In this document: one piece after another, positions 16,268-26,879 of the stretch
How the letters are laid out: every line of letters begins with the position of its first letter
How positions within the stretch are numbered: position 1 is the stretch's first letter
NCBI RefSeq assembly: GCF_000177195.2
Contig: NC_015953.1
Location: 7,192,001 to 7,256,000, forward strand
DNA: 64,000 nucleotides
Source: Streptomyces sp. SirexAA-E
Lineage (GTDB): Bacteria; Actinomycetota; Actinomycetes; Streptomycetales; Streptomycetaceae
Direction of reading: 5' to 3'
Position numbers and translations under genes: made by a program
The notes under the pieces: generated by a model
The model's input: only the letters and a program-made list of their open reading frames with translations
Databases searched by the model: none
What the model was told of the DNA's origin: nothing

Positions 16268-17535
16268 CCGGGCGGCGCGTGGCCGTCACCGGCATCGGTG
16301 TACTGGCCCCCGGGGGCGTGGGGACAGAGAACTTCTGGGACCTGCTCAGCGCGGGCCGCACCGCCACCCGGGGCATCACCTTCTTCGACCCCTCTTCCTT
16401 CCGCTCACGTGTCGCCGCCGAGATCGACTTCGACGCCGAGGCGCACGGCCTGACCCCGCAGGAGACCCGGCGTATGGACCGGGCCGCGCAGTTCGCCGTC
16501 GTCGCCACCCGGGAGGCACTCACCGACAGCGGTATCGCCCTGGACGCCCACGCGCCCCACAGGGTGGGGGTCACCGTCGGCAGCGCGGTGGGCGCCACCA
16601 TGGGCCTCGACCAGGAGTACCGGGTCGTCAGCGACGGCGGCCGACTGGACTGCGTGGACCACACGTACGCGGTACCGCACCTGTACGACTACCTGGTCCC
16701 CAGCTCCTTCGCGGCCGAGGTCGCGTGGGCCGTCGGCGCCGAAGGTCCGAGCACGGTGGTCTCCACCGGCTGCACCTCCGGCATCGACTCGGTGGGGTAC
16801 GCCGTCGAGCTGATCCGCGAGGGCAGCGCCGACGTCATGATCGCGGGCTCGTCGGACGCGCCGATCTCACCGATCACCATGGCCTGCTTCGACGCCATCA
16901 AGGCGACCACACCGCGCCACGACGACCCCGAACACGCCTCGCGGCCCTTCGACGGCAGCCGCAACGGCTTCGTGCTCGGCGAGGGCGCGGCGGTCTTCGT
17001 ACTGGAGGAGCTGGAGGCGGCCCGCCGCCGCGGCGCCCGTGTCTACGCGGAGATCGCCGGCTATGCCACCCGCAGCAACGCCTACCACATGACCGGGCTG
17101 CGTCCCGACGGCGCCGAGATGGCAGAGGCGATCCGCTCGGCGCTCGACGAGGCCCGGATCGCCCCGCAGGACGTCGACTACATCAACGCGCACGGCTCGG
17201 GCACCAAGCAGAACGACCGGCACGAGACGGCCGCCTTCAAGCGGAGTCTGAAGGACCACGCCTACCGGGTGCCGGTGAGCTCCATCAAGTCGATGGTCGG
17301 CCACTCGCTGGGGGCGATCGGGTCGATCGAGATCGCCGCGTCGGCCCTCGCCATGCGGCACAACGTCGTGCCGCCGACGGCGAACCTGCACACCCCCGAC
17401 CCCGAGTGCGACCTGGACTACGTGCCCCTGGCGGCACGTGAGTGGACCACGGACACGGTGCTCACGGTGGGAAGCGGGTTCGGAGGTTTCCAGAGCGCCA
17501 TGGTGCTGGCCCGTCCCGAGAGGAGCCTGGCATGA
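16264..17535 (+). CDS. Type II PKS ketosynthase alpha subunit
   Basis: A 423-residue ketosynthase that condenses malonyl units with the chain-length factor. The catalytic Cys170 lies in STGCTSGIDS, with the two catalytic His residues in INAHGSGTKQNDRHE and KSMVGHSLGAIG. The GTG start overlaps the cyclase stop, and the stop overlaps the next ATG, so KS and chain-length factor are made in equal amounts. The sequence MRHNVVPPTANLHTPDPECDLDYVP is typical of aromatic KS-alpha proteins. Confidence 0.96.
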   Translation: MTGRRVAVTGIGVLAPGGVGTENFWDLLSAGRTATRGITFFDPSSFRSRVAAEIDFDAEAHGLTPQETRRMDRAAQFAVVATREALTDSGIALDAHAPHRVGVTVGSAVGATMGLDQEYRVVSDGGRLDCVDHTYAVPHLYDYLVPSSFAAEVAWAVGAEGPSTVVSTGCTSGIDSVGYAVELIREGSADVMIAGSSDAPISPITMACFDAIKATTPRHDDPEHASRPFDGSRNGFVLGEGAAVFVLEELEAARRRGARVYAEIAGYATRSNAYHMTGLRPDGAEMAEAIRSALDEARIAPQDVDYINAHGSGTKQNDRHETAAFKRSLKDHAYRVPVSSIKSMVGHSLGAIGSIEIAASALAMRHNVVPPTANLHTPDPECDLDYVPLAAREWTTDTVLTVGSGFGGFQSAMVLARPERSLA

Positions 17536-18746
17536 CGTCGGTGGCCGTGACGGGGATGGGAGTCGTCTCGCCGAACGGCCTGGGCACCCAGGACTTCTGG
17601 TCCGCCACCCGCGGCGGCAAGAGCGGCATCGGGCGCGTCACCCGGTTCGACCCCGCACGCTACCCGGCCCAACTCGCGGGCGAGGTACCGGGATTCCGGG
17701 CGGAGGAGCACCTGCCGAGCAGGCTTCTGCCGCAGACCGACCACATGACGCGGCTCGCGCTGACCGCCGCGGACTGGGCCCTGGCCGACGCCGGGGTACG
17801 CCCGGCGGAACTGCCCGAGTTCGACATGGGCGTGGTCACGGCCAGTTCCGCCGGCGGATTCGAGTTCGGCCAGGGCGAGCTGCGGAAACTGTGGAGCCAG
17901 GGCAGCCAGTACGTGAGCGCGTACCAGTCCTTCGCCTGGTTCTACGCCGTCAACAGCGGTCAGATCTCCATCCGCAACGGCCTGAAGGGGCCCTCCGGCG
18001 TCCTGGTGAGCGACCAGGCCGGCGGGCTCGACGCGCTGGCACAGGCACGCCGCCAGATCCGCAAGGGCACACCGCTCGTCGTCTCAGGCGGTGTCGACGG
18101 CGCGATCTGCCCCTGGGGCTGGGTCGCGCAGCTGGCGGGAGGCCGGATCAGCACCAGCAACGAGCCGGCCCGCGCGTACCTGCCGTTCGACGCCGAGGCA
18201 CGCGGACACGTGCCCGGCGAGGGCGGGGCGATCCTGGTCCTGGAGGACGCCGAGACCGCGCGCCGGCGCGGCGCCAGGACGTACGGAGAGCTCAGCGGTT
18301 ACGCGGCGACCTTCGACCCCCGACCGGGCAGCGACCGGGCCCCCGGGCTGCGGCGCACCGTCGAACTGGCCCTGGAGGACGCCGGCCTCGCGCCGGGCGA
18401 CGTGGACGTCGTCTTCGCGGACGCCGCGGGCCTTCCCGATCTCGACCGGACCGAGGCGGAGGCCATCGGCGCCGTGTTCGGCCCGCACGGTGTCCCCGTC
18501 ACCGCGCCCAAGACCATGACCGGCCGGCTGTACGCCGGCGCCGGCCCGCTGGACGTGGCCGCCGCCCTGCTGTCCATGAACGACGGGCTGATCCCGCCCA
18601 CCGTGAACGTCGTGCCCTCGCCCGACTACGAGCTGGACCTGGTCCTCGCCCAGCCGCGCCCCGCCACGCTGCGCACGGCACTGGTGCTGGCACGCGGCCA
18701 GGGCGGCTTCAACTCCGCGGTGGTCCTCGAGTCGTCCGGCCGCTGA
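17532..18746 (+). CDS. Chain-length factor (ketosynthase beta)
   Basis: A 404-residue KS-beta. The active-site Cys is replaced by Gln162 in VSDQAGGLDA, the hallmark of chain-length factors, whose Gln promotes malonyl-ACP decarboxylation for priming. The ATG at 17532 overlaps the KS-alpha stop; longer upstream starts would run far into KS-alpha. Together with KS-alpha it sets the poly-beta-ketone length; for an angucycline the expected value is a decaketide, but I cannot read the length from sequence with certainty. Confidence 0.95.
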   Translation: MTSVAVTGMGVVSPNGLGTQDFWSATRGGKSGIGRVTRFDPARYPAQLAGEVPGFRAEEHLPSRLLPQTDHMTRLALTAADWALADAGVRPAELPEFDMGVVTASSAGGFEFGQGELRKLWSQGSQYVSAYQSFAWFYAVNSGQISIRNGLKGPSGVLVSDQAGGLDALAQARRQIRKGTPLVVSGGVDGAICPWGWVAQLAGGRISTSNEPARAYLPFDAEARGHVPGEGGAILVLEDAETARRRGARTYGELSGYAATFDPRPGSDRAPGLRRTVELALEDAGLAPGDVDVVFADAAGLPDLDRTEAEAIGAVFGPHGVPVTAPKTMTGRLYAGAGPLDVAAALLSMNDGLIPPTVNVVPSPDYELDLVLAQPRPATLRTALVLARGQGGFNSAVVLESSGR

Positions 18747-18858
18747 GCCGGACCACGCGCGCCCCTCACCGCCCTCGCCCCCCGTGCAGGCGGTGACGGG
18801 CGCGCCCGCACCCCCTACACGGACCGAGGCCACGGGCCTCCGATCGAAAGGCACCGAC

Positions 18859-19137
18859 GTGAGCACCACGCGCACCTTCGCCCTCGACGACCTCAGACGC
18901 ATCCTGCTGGAAGGGGCCGGCGCCGAAGAGGGCGTCGACCTCGACGGCGACATCCTCGACACGTACTTCGACGAGCTGGGTTACGAGTCCCTGGCCCTGC
19001 TGGAGACCGGCGGCCGCATCGAGCGCGAGTACGGCATCACGCTCGACGACTCGGCCCTGACGGACGCCGTCACGCCGCGGCAGCTCATCGCCGTCGTCAA
19101 CGAGCACATCACCGCCGCCGCGGAGGTCGCGGCCTGA
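18859..19137 (+). CDS. Acyl carrier protein
   Basis: A 92-residue type II PKS acyl carrier protein. The phosphopantetheine site is Ser44 in LGYESLALLETGGRIEREYGI, with the family-typical DILDTYFDE stretch before it. It carries the growing polyketide. The GTG start at 18859 is preferred over an upstream in-frame GTG at 18784 because GAAAGG lies 7 bases before it and the length then matches other ACPs. It sits 112 bases after the chain-length factor. Confidence 0.94.
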   Translation: MSTTRTFALDDLRRILLEGAGAEEGVDLDGDILDTYFDELGYESLALLETGGRIEREYGITLDDSALTDAVTPRQLIAVVNEHITAAAEVAA

Positions 19138-19203
19138 CCCGTCCGTCGCGGGGGCAGGCCCGGCCGCCCCGCCCACGGGCACCTCACCCAGGGGAGGAAC
19201 CAG

Positions 19204-19989
19204 ATGTCCGAGCACAACCGACGTGTGGCCGTCGTCACCGGAGCCACGAGCGGGATAGGCCTGGCCGTCGCCCGGCTCCTGGCCCAGCAGGGCCACCAGG
19301 TCTTCATCGGCGCGCGGAACGCCGAGAACGTGGCATCGACGGTCAAACTGCTGAAAAACGAAGGGCTCGACGTCGAGGGCGCTCCGCTCGACGTGCGCTC
19401 GCCCGAGAGCACGGAGGAGTTCGTCCGTGCCGCCGCCGCCCGCTTCGGAGCGGTCGACGTCCTGGTCAACAACGCGGGCCGCAGCGGCGGCGGCGTCACC
19501 GCCGACATCGACGACGACCTGTGGAACGACGTCATCGAGACGAATCTGAACAGCGTCTTCCGGATGACCCGCGCCGTGCTCAACACCGGCCGCATGCGCG
19601 CCAAGGACCACGGCAGGATCATCAACATCGCCTCCACCGCGGGCAAGCAGGGCGTGGTGCTCGGCGCCCCGTACTCGGCCTCCAAGCACGGGGTCGTCGG
19701 CTTCACCAAGGCCCTCGGCAACGAGCTCGCTCCGACGGGCATCACCGTCAACGCGGTCTGCCCCGGGTACGTGGAGACGCCGATGGCGCAGCGCGTGAGG
19801 CAGGGCTACGCCGCCGCGTACGACACGACCGAGGAGACCATCCTCGACAGGTTCACCGCCAAGATCCCGCTGGGCCGGTACTCGACGCCGGAAGAGGTGG
19901 CCGGGCTGGTCGGCTACCTCGCGTCGGACACCGCCGCCTCCATCACCGCGCAGGCGCTCAACGTCTGCGGCGGACTCGGCAACTTCTGA
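19204..19989 (+). CDS. C9 polyketide ketoreductase (ActIII type)
   Basis: A 261-residue short-chain dehydrogenase. It has the NADPH loop TGATSGIG (residues 12-19), NNAG, the catalytic Ser in NIASTAGKQG and YSASK, and the ARN-like arginine of NADPH-specific enzymes in IGARNAENVA. The segment VPGYVETPMAQRVR-type region (here CPGYVETPMAQRVRQGYA) matches ActIII/UrdD lid sequences. It reduces the C9 carbonyl of the nascent decaketide. A GGGGAGGAACC site precedes the ATG. Confidence 0.94.
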   Translation: MSEHNRRVAVVTGATSGIGLAVARLLAQQGHQVFIGARNAENVASTVKLLKNEGLDVEGAPLDVRSPESTEEFVRAAAARFGAVDVLVNNAGRSGGGVTADIDDDLWNDVIETNLNSVFRMTRAVLNTGRMRAKDHGRIINIASTAGKQGVVLGAPYSASKHGVVGFTKALGNELAPTGITVNAVCPGYVETPMAQRVRQGYAAAYDTTEETILDRFTAKIPLGRYSTPEEVAGLVGYLASDTAASITAQALNVCGGLGNF

Positions 19990-20020
19990 GCCGCCCACCC
20001 CCGACCTAGGAGCCACGAGT

Positions 20021-20965
20021 ATGTCTCAGTCCGGACCGCGCGAGGTGGAGCACGAGATCACGGTCTCGGCCCCGGCCGCCGACGTGTACCGGCTCATCGC
20101 CGAGGTGGAGAACTGGCCCCGGCTCTTCCCGCCGTCCATCTACGTCGACCACGTGGAACGCACCGGCACCGAGGAGGTGATCCGGATCTGGGCCACCGCC
20201 AACGGCGAGGCCAAGAACTGGACGTCGCGCCGCGTGCTGGACCCGGAGCGGCTGCGCATCGGATTCCGCCAGGAAGTGACCACACCGCCGGTGGCGGAGA
20301 TGGGCGGGACCTGGATCGTCGAGCCGCTCTCCGCCTCGACGTCACGGCTGCGGCTGCTCCACGACTACCGGGCGGTCGACGACGACCCGGAGAAGCTGAA
20401 GTGGATCGACGAGGCCGTCGACCGCAATTCGCGCAGCGAACTGGCCGGCCTCAAGGACAACCTCGAATTCGTCGCCGCCTCCCAGGAACTGACGTTCTCC
20501 TTCGAGGACACCGTGGAGATCGCCGGCTCCGCCAAGGACGTCTACGACTTCATCAACGAGGCGGGCCTGTGGTCCGAGCGGCTGCCGCACGTGGCCACCG
20601 TACGGCTGACCGAGGACGTCCCGGGACTCCAGACGCTGGAGATGGACACCCGGGCCAAGGACGGATCGGTGCACACCACCAAGTCGTACCGGGTGTGCCT
20701 GCCGCACGAGAAGATCGCGTACAAGCAGACCACCCTCCCGGCGCTGATGAGTCTGCACACCGGCTACTGGACGTTCCGGGAGACGGCGGACGGGGTCGCC
20801 GCCTCCTCGCAGCACACCGTCGTCATCCGCCCCGAGAACATCACGGCCGTGCTGGGGCCGGAGGCCGAGGTCGCCGACGCCAAGGCCTACGTCCGGGCGG
20901 CGCTGAGCACCAACAGCCGGGCGACGCTCGGCCACGCCAAGGACTACGCCGAAGCCCGGCGCTGA
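20021..20965 (+). CDS. Didomain aromatase/cyclase
   Basis: A 314-residue protein made of two SRPBCC (START-like) domains, about residues 8-150 and 160-310. The first begins VEHEITVSAPAADVYRLIAEVENWPRLFPPSIYVDHVER, the second LTFSFEDTVEIAGSAKDVYDFINEAGLWSERLPHVATVRL. This is the architecture of ARO/CYC enzymes for C9-reduced polyketides (UrdL, ActVII), which close and aromatise the first ring. It is 31 bases downstream of the ketoreductase gene and 4 bases upstream of the fused oxygenase gene. Confidence 0.93.
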   Translation: MSQSGPREVEHEITVSAPAADVYRLIAEVENWPRLFPPSIYVDHVERTGTEEVIRIWATANGEAKNWTSRRVLDPERLRIGFRQEVTTPPVAEMGGTWIVEPLSASTSRLRLLHDYRAVDDDPEKLKWIDEAVDRNSRSELAGLKDNLEFVAASQELTFSFEDTVEIAGSAKDVYDFINEAGLWSERLPHVATVRLTEDVPGLQTLEMDTRAKDGSVHTTKSYRVCLPHEKIAYKQTTLPALMSLHTGYWTFRETADGVAASSQHTVVIRPENITAVLGPEAEVADAKAYVRAALSTNSRATLGHAKDYAEARR

Positions 20966-20969
20966 TCCC

Positions 20970-23276
20970 ATGGCGGCCGTCGACACCGATGTGGTCGTCG
21001 TCGGCGCGGGGCCCGTGGGGCTCATGCTCGCCGGCGAACTGAGACTGGGCGGCGCCGAGGTGACCGTCCTGGAACAGCGGGACGGCCCCACCACCGAGTC
21101 CCGCGCCTCGACGCTGCACGCACGGACCATGGAGCTGTTCGACCAGCGCGGACTGCTCGACGACCTCGGCACGCCGCCGCACGTGCCCATGGGCCACTTC
21201 GGCGGCATCCCCCTCGACCTGCGCCTGGACAGCCCCTTCGCGGGACAGTGGAAGGTCCCGCAGACGCGGACCGAGGAACTGCTCGGCGCCTGGTCGCGCG
21301 GGCTCGGCGCCGAGCTGCGCGGCGGGCACCGGGTGCGGTCCCTCCGACAGCACCACGACCGGATCGAGGTCGGGGCCGACGGGCCGCACGGCCCGGTACG
21401 CCTCTCGGCACGCTACGTCGTCGGCTGCGACGGGGAGCGCAGCACGGTGCGGGAGCTGGCCGGCATCCCCTTTCCCGGCACCTCCGCCGGGCGTGAGCTG
21501 ATCCGGGCCGACGTCGACGGGCTCGACATCCAGGACCGGCGCTTCCAGCGGCTGGAGAAGGGCCTCGCCATCGCCGCGCGCGGAGCCGGCGGAGTCACCC
21601 GGGTCATGGTCCACCGGTTCGGCCGGCCGCCCGGGCACCGCACCGCCGAGCCGGACTACGCCGAACTGGCCGACGTCTGGCGCACGGTGACCGGCGAGGA
21701 CATCACGGCGGGCGTGCCGCTGTGGGTCAACTCCTTCGGGGACGCCTCACGTCAGGCCGACCGCTACCGCGCGGGGCGCGTCCTGCTCGCCGGGGACGCG
21801 GCCCACCAGCAGATGCCGATCGGCGGCCAGGCGCTGAACCTCGGGCTCCAGGACGCCGTGAACCTGGGCTGGAAGCTGGCGGCCGTCGTGCTCGGCCGCG
21901 CCCACGACGCGCTCCTGGAGAGCTACCACGAGGAGCGTCACGCCGTGGGCCGGGAGGTGCTGTCCGGCATCCGGGCGCAGGCACGCCTGCTGCTCGGCGG
22001 ACCCGAGGTCGAGTCCCTGCGCTCCGTCATGGGCGAACTGATCGCCTACGAGGACGTACGCGGGCACCTCGCGGGCACGATCAGCGGCCTCGGCATCCGT
22101 TACGGCTCCGGCCGGGGGCACCCGCTGTGCGGGACACGCCTGCCGCCCGCCGCACCGGCCCCGGACACGACGACCACCTCCACCCTCGTGACGCTGCGCC
22201 GGGCGCGGGGGCTCCTGCTCCACCCGGCGTCCGCCGGCCCGGGCCTGACCGACGCCGCCGCCCCCTGGGCGGACCGGGTCGACGCCGTCGTCACGGACGC
22301 CGCCTCGACCGGACCGACCGCGGGCGGGACCACCGTCCTGGTGCGGCCCGACGGCCACGTGGCCTGGGCCGGGTCCGACCAAGAAGGCCTGCTCGCCGCG
22401 CTGGACCGCTGGTTCGGGAGCCCGGCGGACACCGCCGGCGCACGGCGGCACGGCGCCCGGCGCCCCGGCGCGCACACCACCTCATCCGACCGTCGACACC
22501 ACAGGAGAAGCACCATGGGCAACCTCACCGGCAGGACGGCGCTCGTCACCGGGTCGAGCCGGGGCATGGGCCGGGCGACCGCCGAACGCCTCGCCCGCGA
22601 AGGCGCACTCGTCGCCGTGCACTACGCGACCGGCAAGGCGGCCGCCGAAGAGGTCGTCTCCGGCATCGAGAGCGACGGCGGCCGGGCCTTCGCGGTGCGG
22701 TCCGAACTCGGCGCGCCGGGCGGCGTCCACGAGCTGTTCCTCGGACTGGAGCAGGGGCTCAAGGAACGCACCGGCTCCACCGAGCTGGACATCGTGGTCA
22801 ACAACGCCGGGGTGATGGGCGGCGTGAAACCGGAGGACACCACGCCCGAGCAGTTCGACCGGCTCGTCGCCGTCAACGCCAAGGCGCCGTTCTTCGTCAT
22901 CCAGCGCGCCCTGCCGAACATGCCCGACGGCGGCCGGATCATCAACATCTCCTCGGGGCTCACCAGGTTCGCCAACCCCGACGAGATCGCGTACGCCATG
23001 ACCAAGGGCGCCGTCGAGATGCTCGCCCTGCACTACGCCAAGTACCTCGGGCCGCGCGGCATCACCGTCAACAGCGTGGCACCGGGCATCACGCGCAACG
23101 GCAACCCGGTGTTCGACATCCCCGAGGCGGTCGAGCAGATGGCGGCCCTGTCCACGTTCAACAGGGTCGGCGAGCCCCAGGACGTCGCCGACGTGGTCGC
23201 CTTCCTCGCCTCGGACGACGCCCGCTGGGTCACGGGTGCCTTCATCGACGCCAGCGGCGGAACCCTCCTCGGCTGA
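20970..23276 (+). CDS. Fused FAD oxygenase-SDR reductase, PgaM/UrdM type
   Basis: A 768-residue two-domain protein. Residues 1 to about 485 are a class A flavoprotein monooxygenase (VVVGAGPVGLMLAGEL; VGCDGERSTVR; LAGDAAHQQMPIGGQALNLGLQDAVNLGWKL). After an Arg/His-rich linker, residues 516-768 are a short-chain dehydrogenase (TGSSRGMG, NNAGVMGG, ISSGLTRF, Y-x-x-x-K in YAMTKG). This fusion is diagnostic of angucycline clusters, where the oxygenase and C6 ketoreductase act with the E-type hydroxylase. The linker contains an in-frame ATG with its own ribosome site, so a free reductase is probably made as well. Confidence 0.93.
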   Translation: MAAVDTDVVVVGAGPVGLMLAGELRLGGAEVTVLEQRDGPTTESRASTLHARTMELFDQRGLLDDLGTPPHVPMGHFGGIPLDLRLDSPFAGQWKVPQTRTEELLGAWSRGLGAELRGGHRVRSLRQHHDRIEVGADGPHGPVRLSARYVVGCDGERSTVRELAGIPFPGTSAGRELIRADVDGLDIQDRRFQRLEKGLAIAARGAGGVTRVMVHRFGRPPGHRTAEPDYAELADVWRTVTGEDITAGVPLWVNSFGDASRQADRYRAGRVLLAGDAAHQQMPIGGQALNLGLQDAVNLGWKLAAVVLGRAHDALLESYHEERHAVGREVLSGIRAQARLLLGGPEVESLRSVMGELIAYEDVRGHLAGTISGLGIRYGSGRGHPLCGTRLPPAAPAPDTTTTSTLVTLRRARGLLLHPASAGPGLTDAAAPWADRVDAVVTDAASTGPTAGGTTVLVRPDGHVAWAGSDQEGLLAALDRWFGSPADTAGARRHGARRPGAHTTSSDRRHHRRSTMGNLTGRTALVTGSSRGMGRATAERLAREGALVAVHYATGKAAAEEVVSGIESDGGRAFAVRSELGAPGGVHELFLGLEQGLKERTGSTELDIVVNNAGVMGGVKPEDTTPEQFDRLVAVNAKAPFFVIQRALPNMPDGGRIINISSGLTRFANPDEIAYAMTKGAVEMLALHYAKYLGPRGITVNSVAPGITRNGNPVFDIPEAVEQMAALSTFNRVGEPQDVADVVAFLASDDARWVTGAFIDASGGTLLG
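22503..22517 (+). promoter_or_regulatory. Internal ribosome binding site and in-frame start for the free reductase
   Basis: AGGAG at 22503-22507 lies 7 bases before ATG 22515, in frame with the 768-residue fusion. Starting here gives a 253-residue short-chain dehydrogenase (MGNLTGRTALVTGSSRGMG). In PgaM, internal initiation is reported to make a separate reductase subunit that joins the full-length protein, so the same layout is expected here. Confidence 0.75.
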
Positions 23277-23319
23277 CCGCCCCCGGCGCGGCCTCGCCCG
23301 CCCGAAGTGAAGGAGCATC

Positions 23320-24840
23320 GTGCGCAGTTCGTCCTCCGCCTCCACTCCCTCGCCGACGGCGGCACCGGCCGGGGCATCGGCGCTCCGGCTGTGGGGGCTG
23401 CTCTTCGTCCTCGCCGGGAACATGCTCATCGACGCGCTCGAAGTGTCGGTGACGGTCGTCGCCCTGCCGTCGATCGGCGCGGATCTCGGCCTGCCGCTGA
23501 CCTCGGCCCAGTGGATGATGACCGGGTTCGCCATCGGGTTCGGCGGACTGATGCTGTTCGGCGGCCGGGTCGTCGCGCTCCTGGGCCGCCGCGAGGTGTA
23601 TCTCGCCGCGCTCCTCGGCTTCGCCGCGGCCTCGGTGGCCGGCGCGTTCGCCGACGGCCTGTGGCTGCTGGTGGCGACCCGCGTCGTGAAGGGCCTCTGT
23701 GCCGCGCTGACCGCCCCGACCGGCCTGGCGATCATCCAGACCGCCTACCCGGCGGGCCCGTTGCGCGACCGCGCCCTGTCCGTCTACACCCTGTTCGGCG
23801 CGAGCGGTTTCACCGCCGGTCTCCTGCTGTCCGGCGTGCTCACGGCGGTCGACTGGCGGCTGACGCTCGCCTTCCCCGCCCCCGTCGTCCTGGTGCTCTT
23901 CCTCTTCGGCCTGCGGCTGATCCCGGGTTCGGACCCGGGAACCGGCCGGCGGTCCCGCGGTGAGCCCCGCCGGTACGACGTGGCGGGGGCCGCCACCTGC
24001 ACCGCGGGGCTGCTCACCCTGGTCGGCGGCATCGTCTCCGTACCGGCGCACGGCTGGACCGGCCTTCGCTCCGGCGGGCTGCTGGCCGCGTCGGTGCTGC
24101 TGTTCGCCGCCTTCGTCCGCGTCGAACGGCGTACCCCGTACCCCCTGGTGCGGTTCGCGTTCCTCACCGACGGTCCACTGGCCCGCTCGGCCCTGGGCGC
24201 CGCCGCGCTGAACGGCTCGTACCTGGGCCTGCTCTTCGTGCTCACCTACGAGTTGCAGACGCTGCACGGCTGGCACCCGCTGCGAGCCGCGCTCGCCCTC
24301 CTGCCGGCGGCCGTGCCCCTCGCGGCCACCGCGCTGCTGTCGGGGCGGATGGTCGCCGCCTTCGGCACCGCACGGCTCATCGCCGTGGGGGCCGTCTTCC
24401 CCCTGGCCGGGTACCTCTGGCAGCTACGCCAGTCGTGGCCGCTCGACTACGCGACCGCCGTCCTGCCGACGACGCTGATGGTCGGAGCCGGTTTCGTACT
24501 CTCCTTCGCCGCGCTGAACACACAGGCGACGGCGCGGCTGGCGCCGCCGGACCGGGGCGCGGGGTCCGGTCTCTACCAGAGCGCCGTCCAGGCCGGAGCG
24601 GCACTCGTGCCGGCACTCGTCGCGGCCCTGCTCGTCGCCCACCGCCCCGCCGTCGGTGCGTCACCGGAGCAGTACCTGGCGGCCTGCCGCCCCGCCCTCG
24701 TCCTGGTGGCCGCCGTCGGAGCGCTCGGCCTGCTCGCGGGAGCGGCGGGGGTACGGCCGCGTCGCGACCGAGGCGGGGCCGCACCGGTGGCCGCCGCGGC
24801 AACGCCCGGAGCACGTCCCGAACCCAAGTCAGGAGAGTGA
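23320..24840 (+). CDS. MFS drug exporter, 14-TMS DHA2 type
   Basis: A 506-residue membrane transporter of the EmrB/QacA type. The first helix region ends in DALEVSVTVVALPSIGADLGLPLTSAQWMMTGFAIGFGGLMLFGGRVVALLGRR, which holds the conserved motif A-like loop and the drug-exporter membrane Asp/Glu pair. About 14 hydrophobic segments follow. It probably pumps the finished polyketide out by proton exchange and gives self-resistance. A GAAGGAGC site precedes the GTG start. It is the only obvious exporter inside the biosynthetic run besides the antiporter. Confidence 0.9.
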   Translation: MRSSSSASTPSPTAAPAGASALRLWGLLFVLAGNMLIDALEVSVTVVALPSIGADLGLPLTSAQWMMTGFAIGFGGLMLFGGRVVALLGRREVYLAALLGFAAASVAGAFADGLWLLVATRVVKGLCAALTAPTGLAIIQTAYPAGPLRDRALSVYTLFGASGFTAGLLLSGVLTAVDWRLTLAFPAPVVLVLFLFGLRLIPGSDPGTGRRSRGEPRRYDVAGAATCTAGLLTLVGGIVSVPAHGWTGLRSGGLLAASVLLFAAFVRVERRTPYPLVRFAFLTDGPLARSALGAAALNGSYLGLLFVLTYELQTLHGWHPLRAALALLPAAVPLAATALLSGRMVAAFGTARLIAVGAVFPLAGYLWQLRQSWPLDYATAVLPTTLMVGAGFVLSFAALNTQATARLAPPDRGAGSGLYQSAVQAGAALVPALVAALLVAHRPAVGASPEQYLAACRPALVLVAAVGALGLLAGAAGVRPRRDRGGAAPVAAAATPGARPEPKSGE

Positions 24841-24845
24841 CGTCC

Positions 24846-26446
<1,601 letters not shown>

Positions 26447-26450
<4 letters not shown>

Positions 26451-26704
26451 GCGCGGACCAGGGCCCCGCCGACGCCCCGGCCGGCCCCGGGGAGGACGGC
26501 GCCCGTCCGGTCATCAGGGTCGTCAGGGGCCGGGCGGACGCGGGAGAGATAGCCGCGCTGACCGCGGTGCTGCTCGCCCGTGCCGCCATTTGGGCCCGGA
26601 CGGACGGGGAGCCGGCTCCGGCCACCGCGGGCTGGAGCCGCCCCGAACGCATACCCCACCACCGCGACCCGCGCGGCCGGTGGGCGCCTGACGGAAGGCG
26701 CTGA
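26447..26704 (+). CDS. Acyl-CoA carboxylase epsilon subunit
   Basis: An 85-residue protein of the ACC_epsilon family (PF13822). The block PVIRVVRGRADAGEIAALTAVLLAR, then a conserved W-containing basic C-terminus ending in RWAPDGRR, is the family signature. Epsilon subunits stabilise the alpha-beta complex and raise its activity in actinomycetes. The GTG start overlaps the beta-subunit stop (GTGA). The first 18 residues are a Pro/Gly-rich tail outside the conserved part. Confidence 0.85.
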
Positions 26705-26730
26705 CCCGGAGCCGAGAGAGGGGAGCACCG

Positions 26731-26859
26731 ATGGACACCGAACCCCCCGTCCCATCCCCGGCAGCGCCGGGCGGCGCCGGCTCGGCACCGCCCGTGCTGC
26801 TGCTGGCCGGTGAGCAGGAGGACACCGCCGAATCGCACATCGTCCGCGGCATCGACTGA
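26731..26859 (+). CDS. 42-residue hypothetical peptide
   Basis: A short reading frame (MDTEPPVPSPAAPGGAGSAP... ending ESHIVRGID) with a strong GAGAGGGGAG ribosome site 6 bases before the ATG. It lies between the carboxylase epsilon gene and the hydrolase gene, all in one direction. The first half is Pro/Ala/Gly-rich, the second half is short and acidic. I do not recognise it. It could be a real small protein or a short leader frame controlling the hydrolase downstream. Confidence 0.4.
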   Translation: MDTEPPVPSPAAPGGAGSAPPVLLLAGEQEDTAESHIVRGID

Positions 26860-26879
26860 CACACCCTGGGGGACCGGCC

